Assembly: GCA_037953625.1 (NCBI GenBank)
Contig: CM075655.1
Coordinates: 23,888,001-23,952,000 of the forward strand
DNA length: 64,000 nt
From: Crotalaria pallida
Lineage: Eukaryota > Streptophyta > Magnoliopsida > Fabales > Fabaceae
Reading direction: 5' to 3'
The position numbers were made by a program, and so were the translations under genes. Under the pieces are notes generated by a model. It did not search any database and was not told the DNA's origin. It was given only the letters and a program-made list of their open reading frames with translations. Of the stretch, positions 46,934-57,430 are shown one piece after another (positions within the stretch are counted from its first letter, which is position 1; each line of letters begins with the position of its first letter).

Positions 46934-49900
46934 TCATGGTGGGTCAAAAATGGGGTCGACCAATGAGGCTTCCTCCACAGGTGCATCATCCAAAGTAGGA
47001 GAGGTTAGGAAAGGCTTGAGTCGGTGGCCATTGACTTTGAAGCTCTTGTCTGTGGACTCACTCTTGATCTCCACAGTGTCATAAGGAAACACCTGGGTGA
47101 CTACAAACGGTCCAATCCATTTAGAGCGGAGCTTTCCACTCATGAGTCCAAGCCTAGAGTTGTAGAGCAACACTTTTTGACCAACCAAGAACTCCTTTCT
47201 GCAAATTGAGATATCATGGAGCTTCTTGGTCTTCTCTTTGTAGAACTTGGAATTCTCATAGGCCTCCAAACGGATCTCATCTAGCTCACTCAACTGCAGC
47301 TTCCTCTCCTCACCCGCTTGATCAAGAGCTAAGTTACATTGCTTCACAGCCCAATATGCACGGTGCTCTATCTCCACAGGCAGGTGGCATGCCTTACCAA
47401 AGACAACCCGATAGGGTGACATCCCTATGGGTGCCTTGTAAGCAGTCCGATGGGCCCATAGAGCATCCTCCAATCGTGTGCTCCAATCCTTTCTATTAGG
47501 CTTCACCATCTTCTCCAAAATCCGCTTGATCTCTCTGTTTGAAATCTCAGCTTGCCCATTGGTTTGGGGGTGATATGGTGTAGAAACTTTGTGCACAACC
47601 CCATACTTTTTGAGCAAAGATTGCATGGATCTATTGCAGAAGTGTGTGCCTTGATCACTGACTATGGCTCTAGGTATGCCAAACCTGCAAAGGATATTAG
47701 TCCTGACAAAATCTACAACAACCTGAGCATCATTAGTCCTGGTGGCCTTAGCTTCCACCCATTTGGATACATAATCCACAGCAAGTAAGATATAATAAAA
47801 ACCAAAAGAAACAGGAAAGGGGCCCATGAAATCTATACCCCAGACATCAAACACCTCACAGAACAACATAGGTTGTTGCGGCATCTGTTGCCTCCAAGAT
47901 AGGGTGCCTCCTGCCCTTTGACATTGCTCACATGAGCTGCAGATTTTGCTTGCATCCTTGAAGATGGTAGGCCAATAAAATCCAGAATCCAGCACCTTTC
48001 GTGCTGTCCTTTGAGTGCCAAGGTGGCCTCCAACTGGTGAACCATGGCAAAATTGGAGAACCGATTGGATCTCCTGGTTTGGAATGCACCTGCGAATGAC
48101 CTGATCACTGCAAAAACGCCACAAATAGGGGTCATCCCATACATAATACTTGGCATCGCTCTTCAATTTGTCTCTTTGAGCTTTGGATGCCAAGGGTGGA
48201 AAAACATATGCAACTATATAATTTACAATATCAGCAAACCAAGGAATAAGGGGAGGGGGATGTGAAACATGCAAAACTAAAAGCTGCTCATCCGGGAAGT
48301 CATCCCGGATAGGAAATGCATCCTCCTCTCTCTCTATTCTACTCAAGTGGTCTGCGACAAGGTTATGTGCACCACTCCGATCCTGAATCTCAAGATCAAA
48401 CTCCTGGAGGAGCAACATCCATCTAATCAACCTAGGTTTGGAATCTGTCTTTTTCAAAAGATACTTCAGAGCAGCATGATCAGTATACACCACAACCTTA
48501 GAACCTAACAGATATGATCTAAACTTATCAAGTGCAAAGACAATGGCTAACAACTCTTTTTCAGTTGTGGTGTAATTAACTTGTGCTAAATCTAAAGTCC
48601 TAGATGCATAATAAATCACATGAGACATCTTACCAACCCTTTGGGAGAGAACTGCTCCCAAAGCATAATTCGAGGCATCGGTCATGAGCTCAAATGGGAG
48701 AGTCCAGTCAGGTGGTTGGATGATGGGAGTGGTGGTGAGTGCTCTCTTTAGCTCATCAAATGCTTTCTTGCATTGGTCTCCAAACTCAAATGCGGTATCC
48801 TTTTGAAGCAAGTTGGATAGTGGAAGGGCTATCTTGCTAAAGTTCTGAATAAACCTGCGATAGAAACCTGCATGGCCAAGAAAAGAACGCACCTCTCGCA
48901 CGCAAGAGGGGTAAGGCAAATGTGATATTACATGCAGCTTAGCAGGGTCAACCTCTATGCCCTTATGCGAAATAATGTGCCCTAAGACTATGCCTTGTTC
49001 TACCATAAAATGACATTTTTCAAAATTCAAGACAAGGTTAGTCTCAATGCACCTATTAAGCACCTTAGACAAACTATCAAGACATGCATCAAAAGAGGAA
49101 CCATATACACTAAAATCATCCATGAATACCTCTATGCAATGCTCAAGTAAGTCATTAAAAATACTCATCATACATCTTTGAAAAGTGCCAGGAGCATTGC
49201 ATAGGCCAAAAGGCATCTTCCTATAAGCAAATGTACCAAAAGGACAGGTAAATGTAGTCTTATGTTGGTCCTCTGGTGCAATACAGATTTGGAAATAACC
49301 AGAGAAACCATCTAAGAAGCAATAGTGAGATTTACCTGCCAGGCGCTCCAACATCTGATCAATGAAGGGAAGAGGAAAGTGATCCTTGCGGGTCGCCTGG
49401 TTGAGCTTCCTATAATCAATGCAGACTCTCCAACTGTTCTGCACTCTAGTGGGAATCAGCTCATCCTTCTCATTTTTGACAACTGTCACCCCAGACTTCT
49501 TGGGAACTACTTGAACCGGGCTTACCCAAGTGCTGTCTGAAATGGGGTAGATAATGCCAGCTTGCAGCAGCTTGGTGACCTCATTCTTCACCACATCAAG
49601 AATCTGGGGGTTCAACCGTCTCTGGGGTTGTCTCACTGGTTTAGCCCCATCCTCCAATAAAATCCGATGCATGCACATGGAGGGGCTAATACCAGGTATG
49701 TCTGCCAAAGTCCATCCTATTGCCTTTTTGTTTGCTCTAATCACATCCAGCAGTTGCTTCTCTTGATCAATAGAAAGGGAGGTAGAGATGATCACTGGAA
49801 GTTTCTGCTCAGCCTCCAAGTAAGCATATTTGAGATGAGGAGGAAGGGGCTTCAGGTCCAATAAAGGTGCCTGCATCACAGATGGAACTAAAGGAGAAGC

Positions 49901-52573
49901 AGAATTGGATTCTGCCGCCTGCACCTGAACAAGTGAATTAGACTCATGCAAAACAGAAATGGGGTTAGCATGATCTGAATCTATATCATATGAATCAACA
50001 GATGCAGTAGCAGAATTTAAAAACTGGTCAATTTCAATGCATGCAGTGCACATTTCGGAATCAGAACATGCAGAACAAGTAAATGAGCTAGTGAAAGATG
50101 GCAAATCATAATCATGCAAAAACTCTAGAACATGCTCATCAATCAGATCATCAATCAAGTCAACATGAAAGACAGAGTGGTCATCAGAAAAATGTTTCAT
50201 AGCATCAAAAATATTGAATCGAACCACACTGTCATCAAATTCCATGGAAAGTGTACCTGCATGCACATCTATCTTGGTTCGGGCTGTTTTCAAAAATGGT
50301 CTCCCTAATATGATAGGGACAGCACTACGAGAGGTGTCCTCTTCCATATCAAGAATATAAAAATCAGCAGGAAAGATAAGCTCTTCAACCCGAACCAAGA
50401 CATCCTCTATCAAACCTGCGGGGTAGGCAGTAGATCTATTTGCCAAATGAATAACCACACCCGTAGGTTGAAGAGGTCCAAGTGAAAGAGATTTGAAAAC
50501 AGACATAGGCATAACATTAATAGATGCTCCTAAATCTAGCAAAGCATTCTCAAATTTAGTATTACCTATGATACAAGGCACAAAGAAAGTTCCAGGATCC
50601 TTACACTTTTCAGGAATATGAGGGACGGGTTTACCTATAAGAGCAGAGACATTTCTTCCCATGTTGATCCTCTCATTGCCCTTGAGCTTCCGTTTGTGTG
50701 TGCATAGATCCTTCAAGAACTTTGCATACCTTGGAATCTGCTTGATTGCATCAAGAAGGGGTATGTTGACTTCCACCTTCCTGAATGTGTCAAGTATCTC
50801 TTTGTCAATCTCTTCCATTTTCTTGCTTTGAGTCACCCCCCTTGGTGGGAAAGGAAGAGGAATGGGGGGTGGTTGTTGGGCAGCAGCAGGTGTTGTGCTT
50901 ATGGAAGGCTGAGCTGGATGGGATTTTCTGGTACTTGTGTGCTCACTCTCCTCGACCATTTGGCTCTTCTTGTTGGTTGAAACTAGATCATCTTTGTTGA
51001 GGTCAGATTCTGGTGTGGGTGTGACAATCTGCTTCCCTGACCTTAGACTAATGGCATTCACATTCTGGTTTGGATTGATCACTGTTTGGGATGACAACTT
51101 GTTAGAATTCTGAGATTGCATAGTGTTGATTGCTGTTGCCATCTGTCCCATCTGATTGGTCAAAGATTGAATGGAGGCCTCTTGTCTTTGAATGGATGCT
51201 CTAGTTTCCTGTTGGAATTGGAGATTTTGCATGGTCATCTGTTTCATCAGCTCTTCCAATGAAGGCTGCTGCTCAGTACTAGGAGCTGGTGGTGCAGAAT
51301 TAGCCTGTTGTTGTCTCTGTTGCTGGACTGGAGGAGGTACATATGGTGGTCTAGAATTGTTCTGAAATTGAACCTGTGAAGGTTGCTGCTCAGACCATCT
51401 CAGGTTGGGATGGTTCCTCCAACCAGGGTTGTATCTATTGGTAGAGAGATCAAAGTTCTGTGGCTGCTGGTTTCTACTGTTGAAGATGTTGGCGGCATAC
51501 GCCTCAGGTTGGTCAGCACCAGTCGTTGGTTGCTGCTGCACAGAAGGGCATGCATCTGTGGGGTGCTCAACGGATGTGCATATGCCACATAATCTAGAAG
51601 GCAGAGACAACTTCTTCTGGTTGATGGCCAATTGAGTGATTAAAGTTGTAAGTGAATCTATCTTCTGTTCAAGCTTCTCAACCTTACCAGAACTTGTGCC
51701 AACATCATTCACTCCTCTCACTATGATTGCATCGCTGTTGCCCCTTGCATGGAATTGTTGACAATTGGAAGCCATCTTCTCAATCTTGACTCTGGCTTCT
51801 AAAGGTGTCATGTCTCCTAGGGCACCACCACTTGCAGCATCAAGCATGTTTCTCTCCATGAGGTTGAGACCTTCATAGAAATATTGAATAAGCAGCTGCT
51901 CTGAGATCTGATGGTGGGGGCAGCTCGCACACAGTCTCTTGAATCTCTCCCAGTACTCGTAGAGACTTTCTCCACTTTGTTGCCTGATGCCTGATATATC
52001 CTTTCGGATTGCTGTTGTTCTGCATGCAGGGAAGAATTTCTCCAAAAATGCCCTCTTCAGGTCATCCCAGACTGTGATAGAACCAGGGGCCAGATCGTAC
52101 AACCAATCCTTGGCTAGCCCCTCTAGGGAGTGTGGGAATGCCTTAAGACAAACATGATCCTCTTGCACATCATGTGGTTTCATAGTAGCACAGACAATAT
52201 GGAACTGCTTGAGATGTTTATGAGGATCCTCACCTGCAAGACCATTAAACTTGGGCAACAAATGAATTAGTCCAGACCTTAGCTCATACGGGTCATCGGG
52301 ATACTGGATGAACAAATCTTCAATAGTGAAATCAGGTGCAGCCAGCTCCCTCAATGTCCTCTCACGTGGTGGAGGTTGAGCCATATTTTCAGAATAATCA
52401 GAATAAGAATTAGAATTTATAGGAATAGAAGAAAAAGAAGCAGACTCACTATGTAAAGACTCAATAGAGTCACTACCTATGGACTGGTTCCTATTTTGTC
52501 TAACTAGTCTGTGATAAGTTCTATCAATTTCAGGGTTATATGGATGCAAGTAGCTTGGGTTGCCCCTAGTCAT
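46934..52573 (-). CDS. Gag-protease-RT-RNase H-integrase polyprotein of element D
   Basis: 1879 residues from the first ATG (52573; [18 protein letters not shown]). The open frame extends 13 codons upstream without an ATG. Order: gag capsid (about residues 65-280); a CCHC zinc knuckle [14 protein letters not shown]; aspartic protease [14 protein letters not shown] with [35 protein letters not shown] and catalytic FMDD; RNase H from [16 protein letters not shown]; integrase with a HHCC finger (CEQCQRAG) and core Asp (AVDYVSKW), Asp (SDQGTHF) and Glu (NGQAEISN); and a C-terminal domain. No stops or lost catalytic residues are seen. It would assemble virus-like particles, copy the element RNA and integrate the DNA. 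Sequence motifs place it in Athila, close to element B. Confidence 0.95.
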   Translation of the reverse strand: MTRGNPSYLHPYNPEIDRTYHRLVRQNRNQSIGSDSIESLHSESASFSSIPINSNSYSDYSENMAQPPPRERTLRELAAPDFTIEDLFIQYPDDPYELRSGLIHLLPKFNGLAGEDPHKHLKQFHIVCATMKPHDVQEDHVCLKAFPHSLEGLAKDWLYDLAPGSITVWDDLKRAFLEKFFPACRTTAIRKDISGIRQQSGESLYEYWERFKRLCASCPHHQISEQLLIQYFYEGLNLMERNMLDAASGGALGDMTPLEARVKIEKMASNCQQFHARGNSDAIIVRGVNDVGTSSGKVEKLEQKIDSLTTLITQLAINQKKLSLPSRLCGICTSVEHPTDACPSVQQQPTTGADQPEAYAANIFNSRNQQPQNFDLSTNRYNPGWRNHPNLRWSEQQPSQVQFQNNSRPPYVPPPVQQQRQQQANSAPPAPSTEQQPSLEELMKQMTMQNLQFQQETRASIQRQEASIQSLTNQMGQMATAINTMQSQNSNKLSSQTVINPNQNVNAISLRSGKQIVTPTPESDLNKDDLVSTNKKSQMVEESEHTSTRKSHPAQPSISTTPAAAQQPPPIPLPFPPRGVTQSKKMEEIDKEILDTFRKVEVNIPLLDAIKQIPRYAKFLKDLCTHKRKLKGNERINMGRNVSALIGKPVPHIPEKCKDPGTFFVPCIIGNTKFENALLDLGASINVMPMSVFKSLSLGPLQPTGVVIHLANRSTAYPAGLIEDVLVRVEELIFPADFYILDMEEDTSRSAVPIILGRPFLKTARTKIDVHAGTLSMEFDDSVVRFNIFDAMKHFSDDHSVFHVDLIDDLIDEHVLEFLHDYDLPSFTSSFTCSACSDSEMCTACIEIDQFLNSATASVDSYDIDSDHANPISVLHESNSLVQVQAAESNSASPLVPSVMQAPLLDLKPLPPHLKYAYLEAEQKLPVIISTSLSIDQEKQLLDVIRANKKAIGWTLADIPGISPSMCMHRILLEDGAKPVRQPQRRLNPQILDVVKNEVTKLLQAGIIYPISDSTWVSPVQVVPKKSGVTVVKNEKDELIPTRVQNSWRVCIDYRKLNQATRKDHFPLPFIDQMLERLAGKSHYCFLDGFSGYFQICIAPEDQHKTTFTCPFGTFAYRKMPFGLCNAPGTFQRCMMSIFNDLLEHCIEVFMDDFSVYGSSFDACLDSLSKVLNRCIETNLVLNFEKCHFMVEQGIVLGHIISHKGIEVDPAKLHVISHLPYPSCVREVRSFLGHAGFYRRFIQNFSKIALPLSNLLQKDTAFEFGDQCKKAFDELKRALTTTPIIQPPDWTLPFELMTDASNYALGAVLSQRVGKMSHVIYYASRTLDLAQVNYTTTEKELLAIVFALDKFRSYLLGSKVVVYTDHAALKYLLKKTDSKPRLIRWMLLLQEFDLEIQDRSGAHNLVADHLSRIEREEDAFPIRDDFPDEQLLVLHVSHPPPLIPWFADIVNYIVAYVFPPLASKAQRDKLKSDAKYYVWDDPYLWRFCSDQVIRRCIPNQEIQSVLQFCHGSPVGGHLGTQRTARKVLDSGFYWPTIFKDASKICSSCEQCQRAGGTLSWRQQMPQQPMLFCEVFDVWGIDFMGPFPVSFGFYYILLAVDYVSKWVEAKATRTNDAQVVVDFVRTNILCRFGIPRAIVSDQGTHFCNRSMQSLLKKYGVVHKVSTPYHPQTNGQAEISNREIKRILEKMVKPNRKDWSTRLEDALWAHRTAYKAPIGMSPYRVVFGKACHLPVEIEHRAYWAVKQCNLALDQAGEERKLQLSELDEIRLEAYENSKFYKEKTKKLHDISICRKEFLVGQKVLLYNSRLGLMSGKLRSKWIGPFVVTQVFPYDTVEIKSESTDKSFKVNGHRLKPFLTSPTLDDAPVEEASLVDPIFDPP

Positions 52574-52612
52574 GTACTGAACAGAACACCATGTAGCATA
52601 GCAAACTGTCAC

Positions 52613-53288
52613 TAATATACATGACCAAAATAGGCAACAAAATTTTTTTATTTTTTAAAATTTTTTCTTTATTTTTTCAGCACCTAAAATCATGAAAACA
52701 TACCACAAAAAGTTTGAGGACAAAATTCAAAAGGGAACCAAGTCAAACAATTAAATCAGAGACCAAAAACTAAGAAAATAAAACTTGTAAAATAAAAAAG
52801 AAATAGTAAAACGGCTTTTTCAGGATCCAGACGAAGGAGTTTTCTGACAAAGTCATTTCTGACAAAGTCAGAAATATCAGATTATTCAGAAAATTCCCTT
52901 CGATTTGATATAAAATTCGTCAAATTCCGAGTTACGGGTCAAAAGTTGCGACGATTTGAAGAAAGTGCTGCTAAAACTTGGAAAATTTTTTTGGAACTCA
53001 CAACCAGTGATGATCTGAGTGATCGTGGTGCCTCAAAACCTTTTTATATGATAAAAGTAGTGTGGATATAAATTTTCGTGCAAAAATTCCACCCACAACT
53101 ATGTGAACTAGCAACCACAGAATCAATCAAATACACTAATTGCAACAAAATAGCAAAACAGCAAACAATGCAACTTCAACCGGTTATCAGAATTGACTAC
53201 TAGACCCTAAATCAGAAAGGACACACTATAATAACTATACTAACTACGACACTAACTAACTACTAATGACCTTGGCAAGAACCGATAC
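52613..53288 (-). other. 5' untranslated leader of element D
   Basis: Non-coding, AT-rich leader between the primer site and gag, the expected place for packaging signals. No other feature is seen. Confidence 0.6.
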
Positions 53289-53306
53289 TCCCCGGCAACG
53301 GCGCCA
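53289..53306 (-). other. Primer binding site of element D (tRNA-Asp)
   Basis: TGGCGCCGTTGCCGGGGA on the minus strand, a full match to the complement of the plant tRNA-Asp 3' end, four bases from the LTR. Confidence 0.92.
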
Positions 53307-53310
53307 AATT

Positions 53311-54433
53311 TGATCGAGGCCGTACCCGATACAAATAAAAATAGTTTAAATATAGTACTAGGAAGTGACTCCTAGGTCGTCTCCCAAGGAATATCTTATC
53401 AAGCAAAAGGTCGAACACATAGTATGCATAGAAAACAGGGGTTTTTTTTTTGTATTGAATATTGAATAATTGAAATCAAAACAGAATTAAATCAAAACGA
53501 AGAAACAGATAAGGAAAAGCGGATAAACCCCTTTGGCTCGCGTTCACAACTCTATCATCGGTCACAAAAGATCAATTTCTTTCCTCTTCACTGTCCAACT
53601 CGTGAGAACTAAATACTAAGCGAAAATTCAATTCTCACCCCAAAACCCAAACCTCTAATTAAGCATTAAAAGCCAAAGCATGGAGTTTTTACGAGTTTGC
53701 ATAAATTAAGCATTCATACACATGGATTATCTCTATATAATGGAACTAAGCGAACCATAACATATCAATAAGCATGAAAACAGTGAATAAAAACGAAATA
53801 GCATTAAGAACAAAGCCTCAAGAGTATGTGATACATTACCAAAGGGATTTAACCTAAGAGTTTAGCCTTCCATGAAGAAAAATACCAAAAATGTGTAGAA
53901 AAGGGAAGAGAGAGAAACCCTAGCAGCCTCCACAAGCTTGGAGAGCAAAACTAAGCCTTCTCTATGAGAGATAATGTAAAAAACGTGAATGGAAGGTCTC
54001 TCCAGGTTTACACGAATTTGGCTTTTTAAATCACAAAACGGGCCTAAATCATGGGCCCAAATCCTAAGGAAAGCTTAATCTCTAAATTAAATCTAAAAAA
54101 AAATATCTTATAGATAAAATCTAAATCTTAAAAGATATAACTAAATCTCAACTAATCCTAAAGATAGATTACAATCTTCACTTCATCATATATCTTCTCT
54201 TCCAAAATTAAATCTTCATTCCCAAAATGTCCAAAAAGCCCTTGTGCCAAATATGACCTGAAAATAGAAATAGAATTAATTAGGCTAAATAATCCCAAAT
54301 TAAACAATATTCAGAATAATAGTCCAATAAACTCTAAATCACTAAATCAAGCTAAACAATGTCAAATAGGCAACAAGTATCAATAATAGGAGTAAAATAA
54401 TGCAAGGAAAAATGGGAAATAAAATGCTCATTA
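53311..54433 (-). repeat. 5' LTR of element D
   Basis: 1123 bp, nearly identical to 44319-45443. Its outer terminus reads TA where the other copy has CA. Confidence 0.95.
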
Positions 54434-54814
54434 GTCGTCTCAAAAACAGGATCTGGGGCGTACAGGTTGGAAACACTAAGCAAGCAGCTACTAAACAACT
54501 CCTGGAATGCTACCAAGCTCAAACCCTACTACAGCTAGTTGGAATCTCACAACAATCTCTGCAAAGTTTCAATCCTGATTTTAAAATTCTGTTGTTTAAA
54601 TTTCATGTCATTTATTTTACCTTGTTTATGTTTATGATGTATTTGACTTCTGTTGTTTACAAGCGGATCAAAAGAACTTAATGAAGATCTCTCTTTTTTC
54701 AATTATTCCTCCTATCTTCTCACTGTTAACGTACTAACCATTTCCTCTCGGCTCGCCACCGAGGCAAACTTGGGTGTTTATACATGTCCTTCCAGCAAGG
54801 ACTTATAAACCAAC
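54434..54814 (+). other. Element C between insertions D and E
   Basis: Holds the last 35 codons of integrase with stop at 54535-54537, then the spacer conserved with element A (10442-10760). The last five bases, CCAAC, are the target copy of element E. Confidence 0.85.
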
Positions 54815-54950
54815 TGTTGGAAAGCAACAAGCGACTCAAAATAGTCTAGAGGGGGGGTGAATAGAATATTGAAGCCTTATTACAGATTTTTCGTCCACCT
54901 AAGAGAATGATTTTATGAAAATAAATTTTCTTAAAAATTCAAGTCAGATT

Positions 54951-55134
54951 ACTCGAGTAACTCAAGTCTTCACTCGAGTAATACGCAAGCAAAAATAATT
55001 TCACTCGAGTATTCAGCAAATCACTCGAGTATTACGAAAGCAATTTTTAAATCACTCGAGTAACAGAAAACCTACTCGAGTATTGTTCATAAACTGAAAG
55101 CAGATTACTCGAGTGACAAGAACTTTACTCGAGT
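54951..55134. repeat. ACTCGAGT palindrome array, LTR of E
   Basis: Eight perfect ACTCGAGT cores, usually extended to TTACTCGAGTAA or TCACTCGAGTA. Starts include 54951, 54972, 55003, 55023, 55053, 55073, 55107 and 55127. The identical array is at 62548-62731 in the other LTR. Confidence 0.92.
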
Positions 55135-55928
55135 AAACTGGGTAAAATTCAATTAAAACTCAGTTTTGAAAAGAGTTCTTCAAGAATAACAATGCTATGA
55201 TGATTCAACAAATTATGAATGATTAATATGAACAATTTCAAGTAATATTAACATGCAATTTTAGATCAATTATGTTGAATTAAGAAAATCCCAATTCTAA
55301 CCTAAAATGCAATTGTTAATGAATTAATGCAATACAAGGAATGAAAAAATAAAAGAGACACAAGGATTTATCCTGGTTCACTTTCACCCACTTGAAAGCT
55401 ACTCCAGTCCCCTCTTGAATCAAGAGAGATTCTTCACTAGAAATCTTCAAATGTAGATTTTACAATGTTTTAAGATGCAACTAGATTCTTAGTTCTCCTA
55501 TCTTAAAACCCAACACAAAGTGTGTACCAAACACTTTGATCTAATCTACCCCTTTTGAGTATTCTAGATTTCCTTGCTAATTGATTGAAGATGCTTCCAA
55601 CCAATCCTCTTTTCTTGCTTTGATTTGATCCTCAAAGTCTTCCTTGTGAGATTCTTCACTTGTGTTGAAACTTCAATGATGCAATCACAAATTGCAAATC
55701 TTCAACAACCACTAAGAACAAAATTATGATCTCAAGAATATTTTGAACAATGAGAGAAATAGAGTGAAGAATGAAAAGTTCTTTGTTGAATCTTGATAGC
55801 TCTTGAAAGATGTAAAAATAGCTCTTGAATTGCTTTTGAAAGTGTATAGAAAATTGTAAGAATGAATATCTATATCTGTGAAAGAGAAAATTAAGTCCTT
55901 TTAAAATTTTCCAAACACTGATTGAATT

Positions 55929-56060
55929 ACTCGAGTAAACCATATAACTTCACTCGATTAAAACATGTCAGATTAAGTTACTCGAGTGATGTGTAAACCA
56001 TTACTCGATTAACCTGTCATGACATAAATTACTCGAGTGAACCAATACTCATTACTCGAG
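55929..56060. repeat. Second ACTCGAGT/ACTCGATT palindrome array, LTR of E
   Basis: Four ACTCGAGT copies and two hybrid ACTCGATT copies (about 55952 and 56003), about 55 bases upstream of the TATA-like box on the minus strand. The duplicate is at about 63526-63657. Confidence 0.9.
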
Positions 56061-56359
56061 TAAACTGATCAGAATCTGAATAAAAACAAGGTTTTTCTAA
56101 AAGGAATTTTCACAAACCTTTTAATAGAGCTATTTAATCAAGATTTAAAGTATCTTCACTCTTAATCAAACATTATTTAAATATTCTTAAAATCACCTAA
56201 GCTACCCACACCAATGAGATGCATTGCATAAAAATAAAGATTACATTGAAATAGAATTAATAAAAATCCTAATTCTAATCTTCATGTGGTGTAGCTTGCT
56301 TGTTGCCAATGTTGTTGCTTGGAGAGAGATTGTTAGCATCAAAACATGAGAATCCTACA

Positions 56360-57430
56360 AACTCCCCCTTTTTGATGATGACAAACCTCCTTTTCAATTA
56401 AGCACTAAGTTTTAACATACTCCCCCTAAATGTAAAACATCTAGGAACAATATAATAAAACTTAACCTACAAGAACAACATCAACAAAATATTCTCCCCC
56501 TTTTGGCATCACTAAAAAGATAGTAAAATTAAGAAAAGTCCTTTGCCAAAAGTTGAAGGTAAGTAGTTCACAATGGTAAAAATAATATAACATTAAAAAC
56601 AATACCAAAATAAACCACAATAGTGCCACAACGAATATAAACAACGAATATAAACGCACAACGAATATAGCACCATAAGCCAATAATATCAGAGTATCAC
56701 ACTATGCAGCAAATCATAGTGTAAAGCAAAAAAAAAAAAACATCAACCATAGCAAATAATCAAACGAAACTAAGCAAACTAGACCATACACAAGGTCCGA
56801 AAACATAGTAACCACAGAGTCATAAACATGAAACAGAAACATAACATAGTCAGAAATATGCATATGAAACATGAAATAGAAATCAAGCAACAAAACATCA
56901 GCAGCAGCCACAAAATGATGCAGTTTCAACAGTTCAGAGTTTAAAATCACGTAAGTTACTCGAGTGATGTTCATGCATTACTCGAGTGATTCGAGCAATA
57001 ATCGAGTGAAAAGAAATGTTACTCGAGTATGCCGAAGATTAAAAAATTTTTACTCGAGTGATGGATGAACTAATCGAGTGATACGAAAGTCATTTTAAAA
57101 TTAATCGAGTGACAAACAGAATTACTCGAGTAATACGAAAGAGATTTTAAAAGTACTCGAGTGAAATATCTGTTACTCGAGTGAACTGTCCAGAATTTTA
57201 AAAATTTCAATTTTTCATGCAAAAACATTTTTCATACACAAACACATAGAAACACTTAGCATATAGCAAGGAACACACATACAAATAAAGCAATTAACAT
57301 ATTATAGAAAACATACACGCATAACTACATATCACAAAAAATAAGAAACACTTTAATAAGATACAACAACTCAAAATACAAATCACATTGAAATAGGCTT
57401 GAAGGTGATTTCGAAAAGCATCAAATACAA
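56360..57430 (-). other. 3' untranslated region of element E with PPT and a third palindrome array
   Basis: The PPT is AAAAAGGGGGAGTT on the minus strand beside the LTR (56360-56373). No gene is seen; an 86-codon minus frame at 56714-56974 has no recognised features. The array at 56956-57183 has about ten ACTCGAGT or AATCGAGT sites. Confidence 0.8.
56956..57183. repeat. ACTCGAGT palindrome array between pol and 3' LTR of E
   Basis: About ten sites, including ACTCGAGT near 56958, 57021, 57051 and 57123 and AATCGAGT forms near 57000, 57072 and 57103. They lie outside the LTR, so they were not simply copied with it. Confidence 0.88.

Larger units (their letters stand above)
44319..54433 (-). 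mobile_element. Intact Athila-lineage Ty3/gypsy retrotransposon (element D)
   Basis: 10.1 kb on the minus strand, with two LTRs, a perfect tRNA-Asp primer site, one uninterrupted gag-pol frame and a PPT. LTR copies show about 4 substitutions and one 2-base G-run difference over 1123 bases (by eye), about 0.14 million years at 1.3e-8. There is no env-like frame. It inserted in the integrase C-terminus of element C. Confidence 0.95.
54815..56359 (-). repeat. 3' LTR of element E
   Basis: TGTTGGAAAGC to CCTACA on the plus strand. It carries two arrays of ACTCGAGT palindromes (54951-55134, eight copies; 55929-56060, six including hybrids). Contains a TATA-like GATATAGATA on the minus strand near 55866-55876. 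Confidence 0.95.

Noticed and set aside
47024..51635. Many plus-strand frames across element D
   Set aside because: All are shadows of the uninterrupted minus-strand polyprotein.
55656..55943. 95-codon minus-strand frame present in both LTRs of E (also 63253-63540)
   Set aside because: It is duplicated only because it lies in the LTR; no known domain, and it starts inside a palindrome array.
56714..56974. 86-codon hydrophobic frame in the 3' region of E as an env-like protein
   Set aside because: Too short, begins inside a palindrome-array region, and lacks features of the SIRE1 env-like product.
54951..57183. Regular short repeats that could be mistaken for a CRISPR array
   Set aside because: Repeats are only 8-12 bases, spacers vary from about 10 to 40 bases, and the context is a plant retrotransposon.
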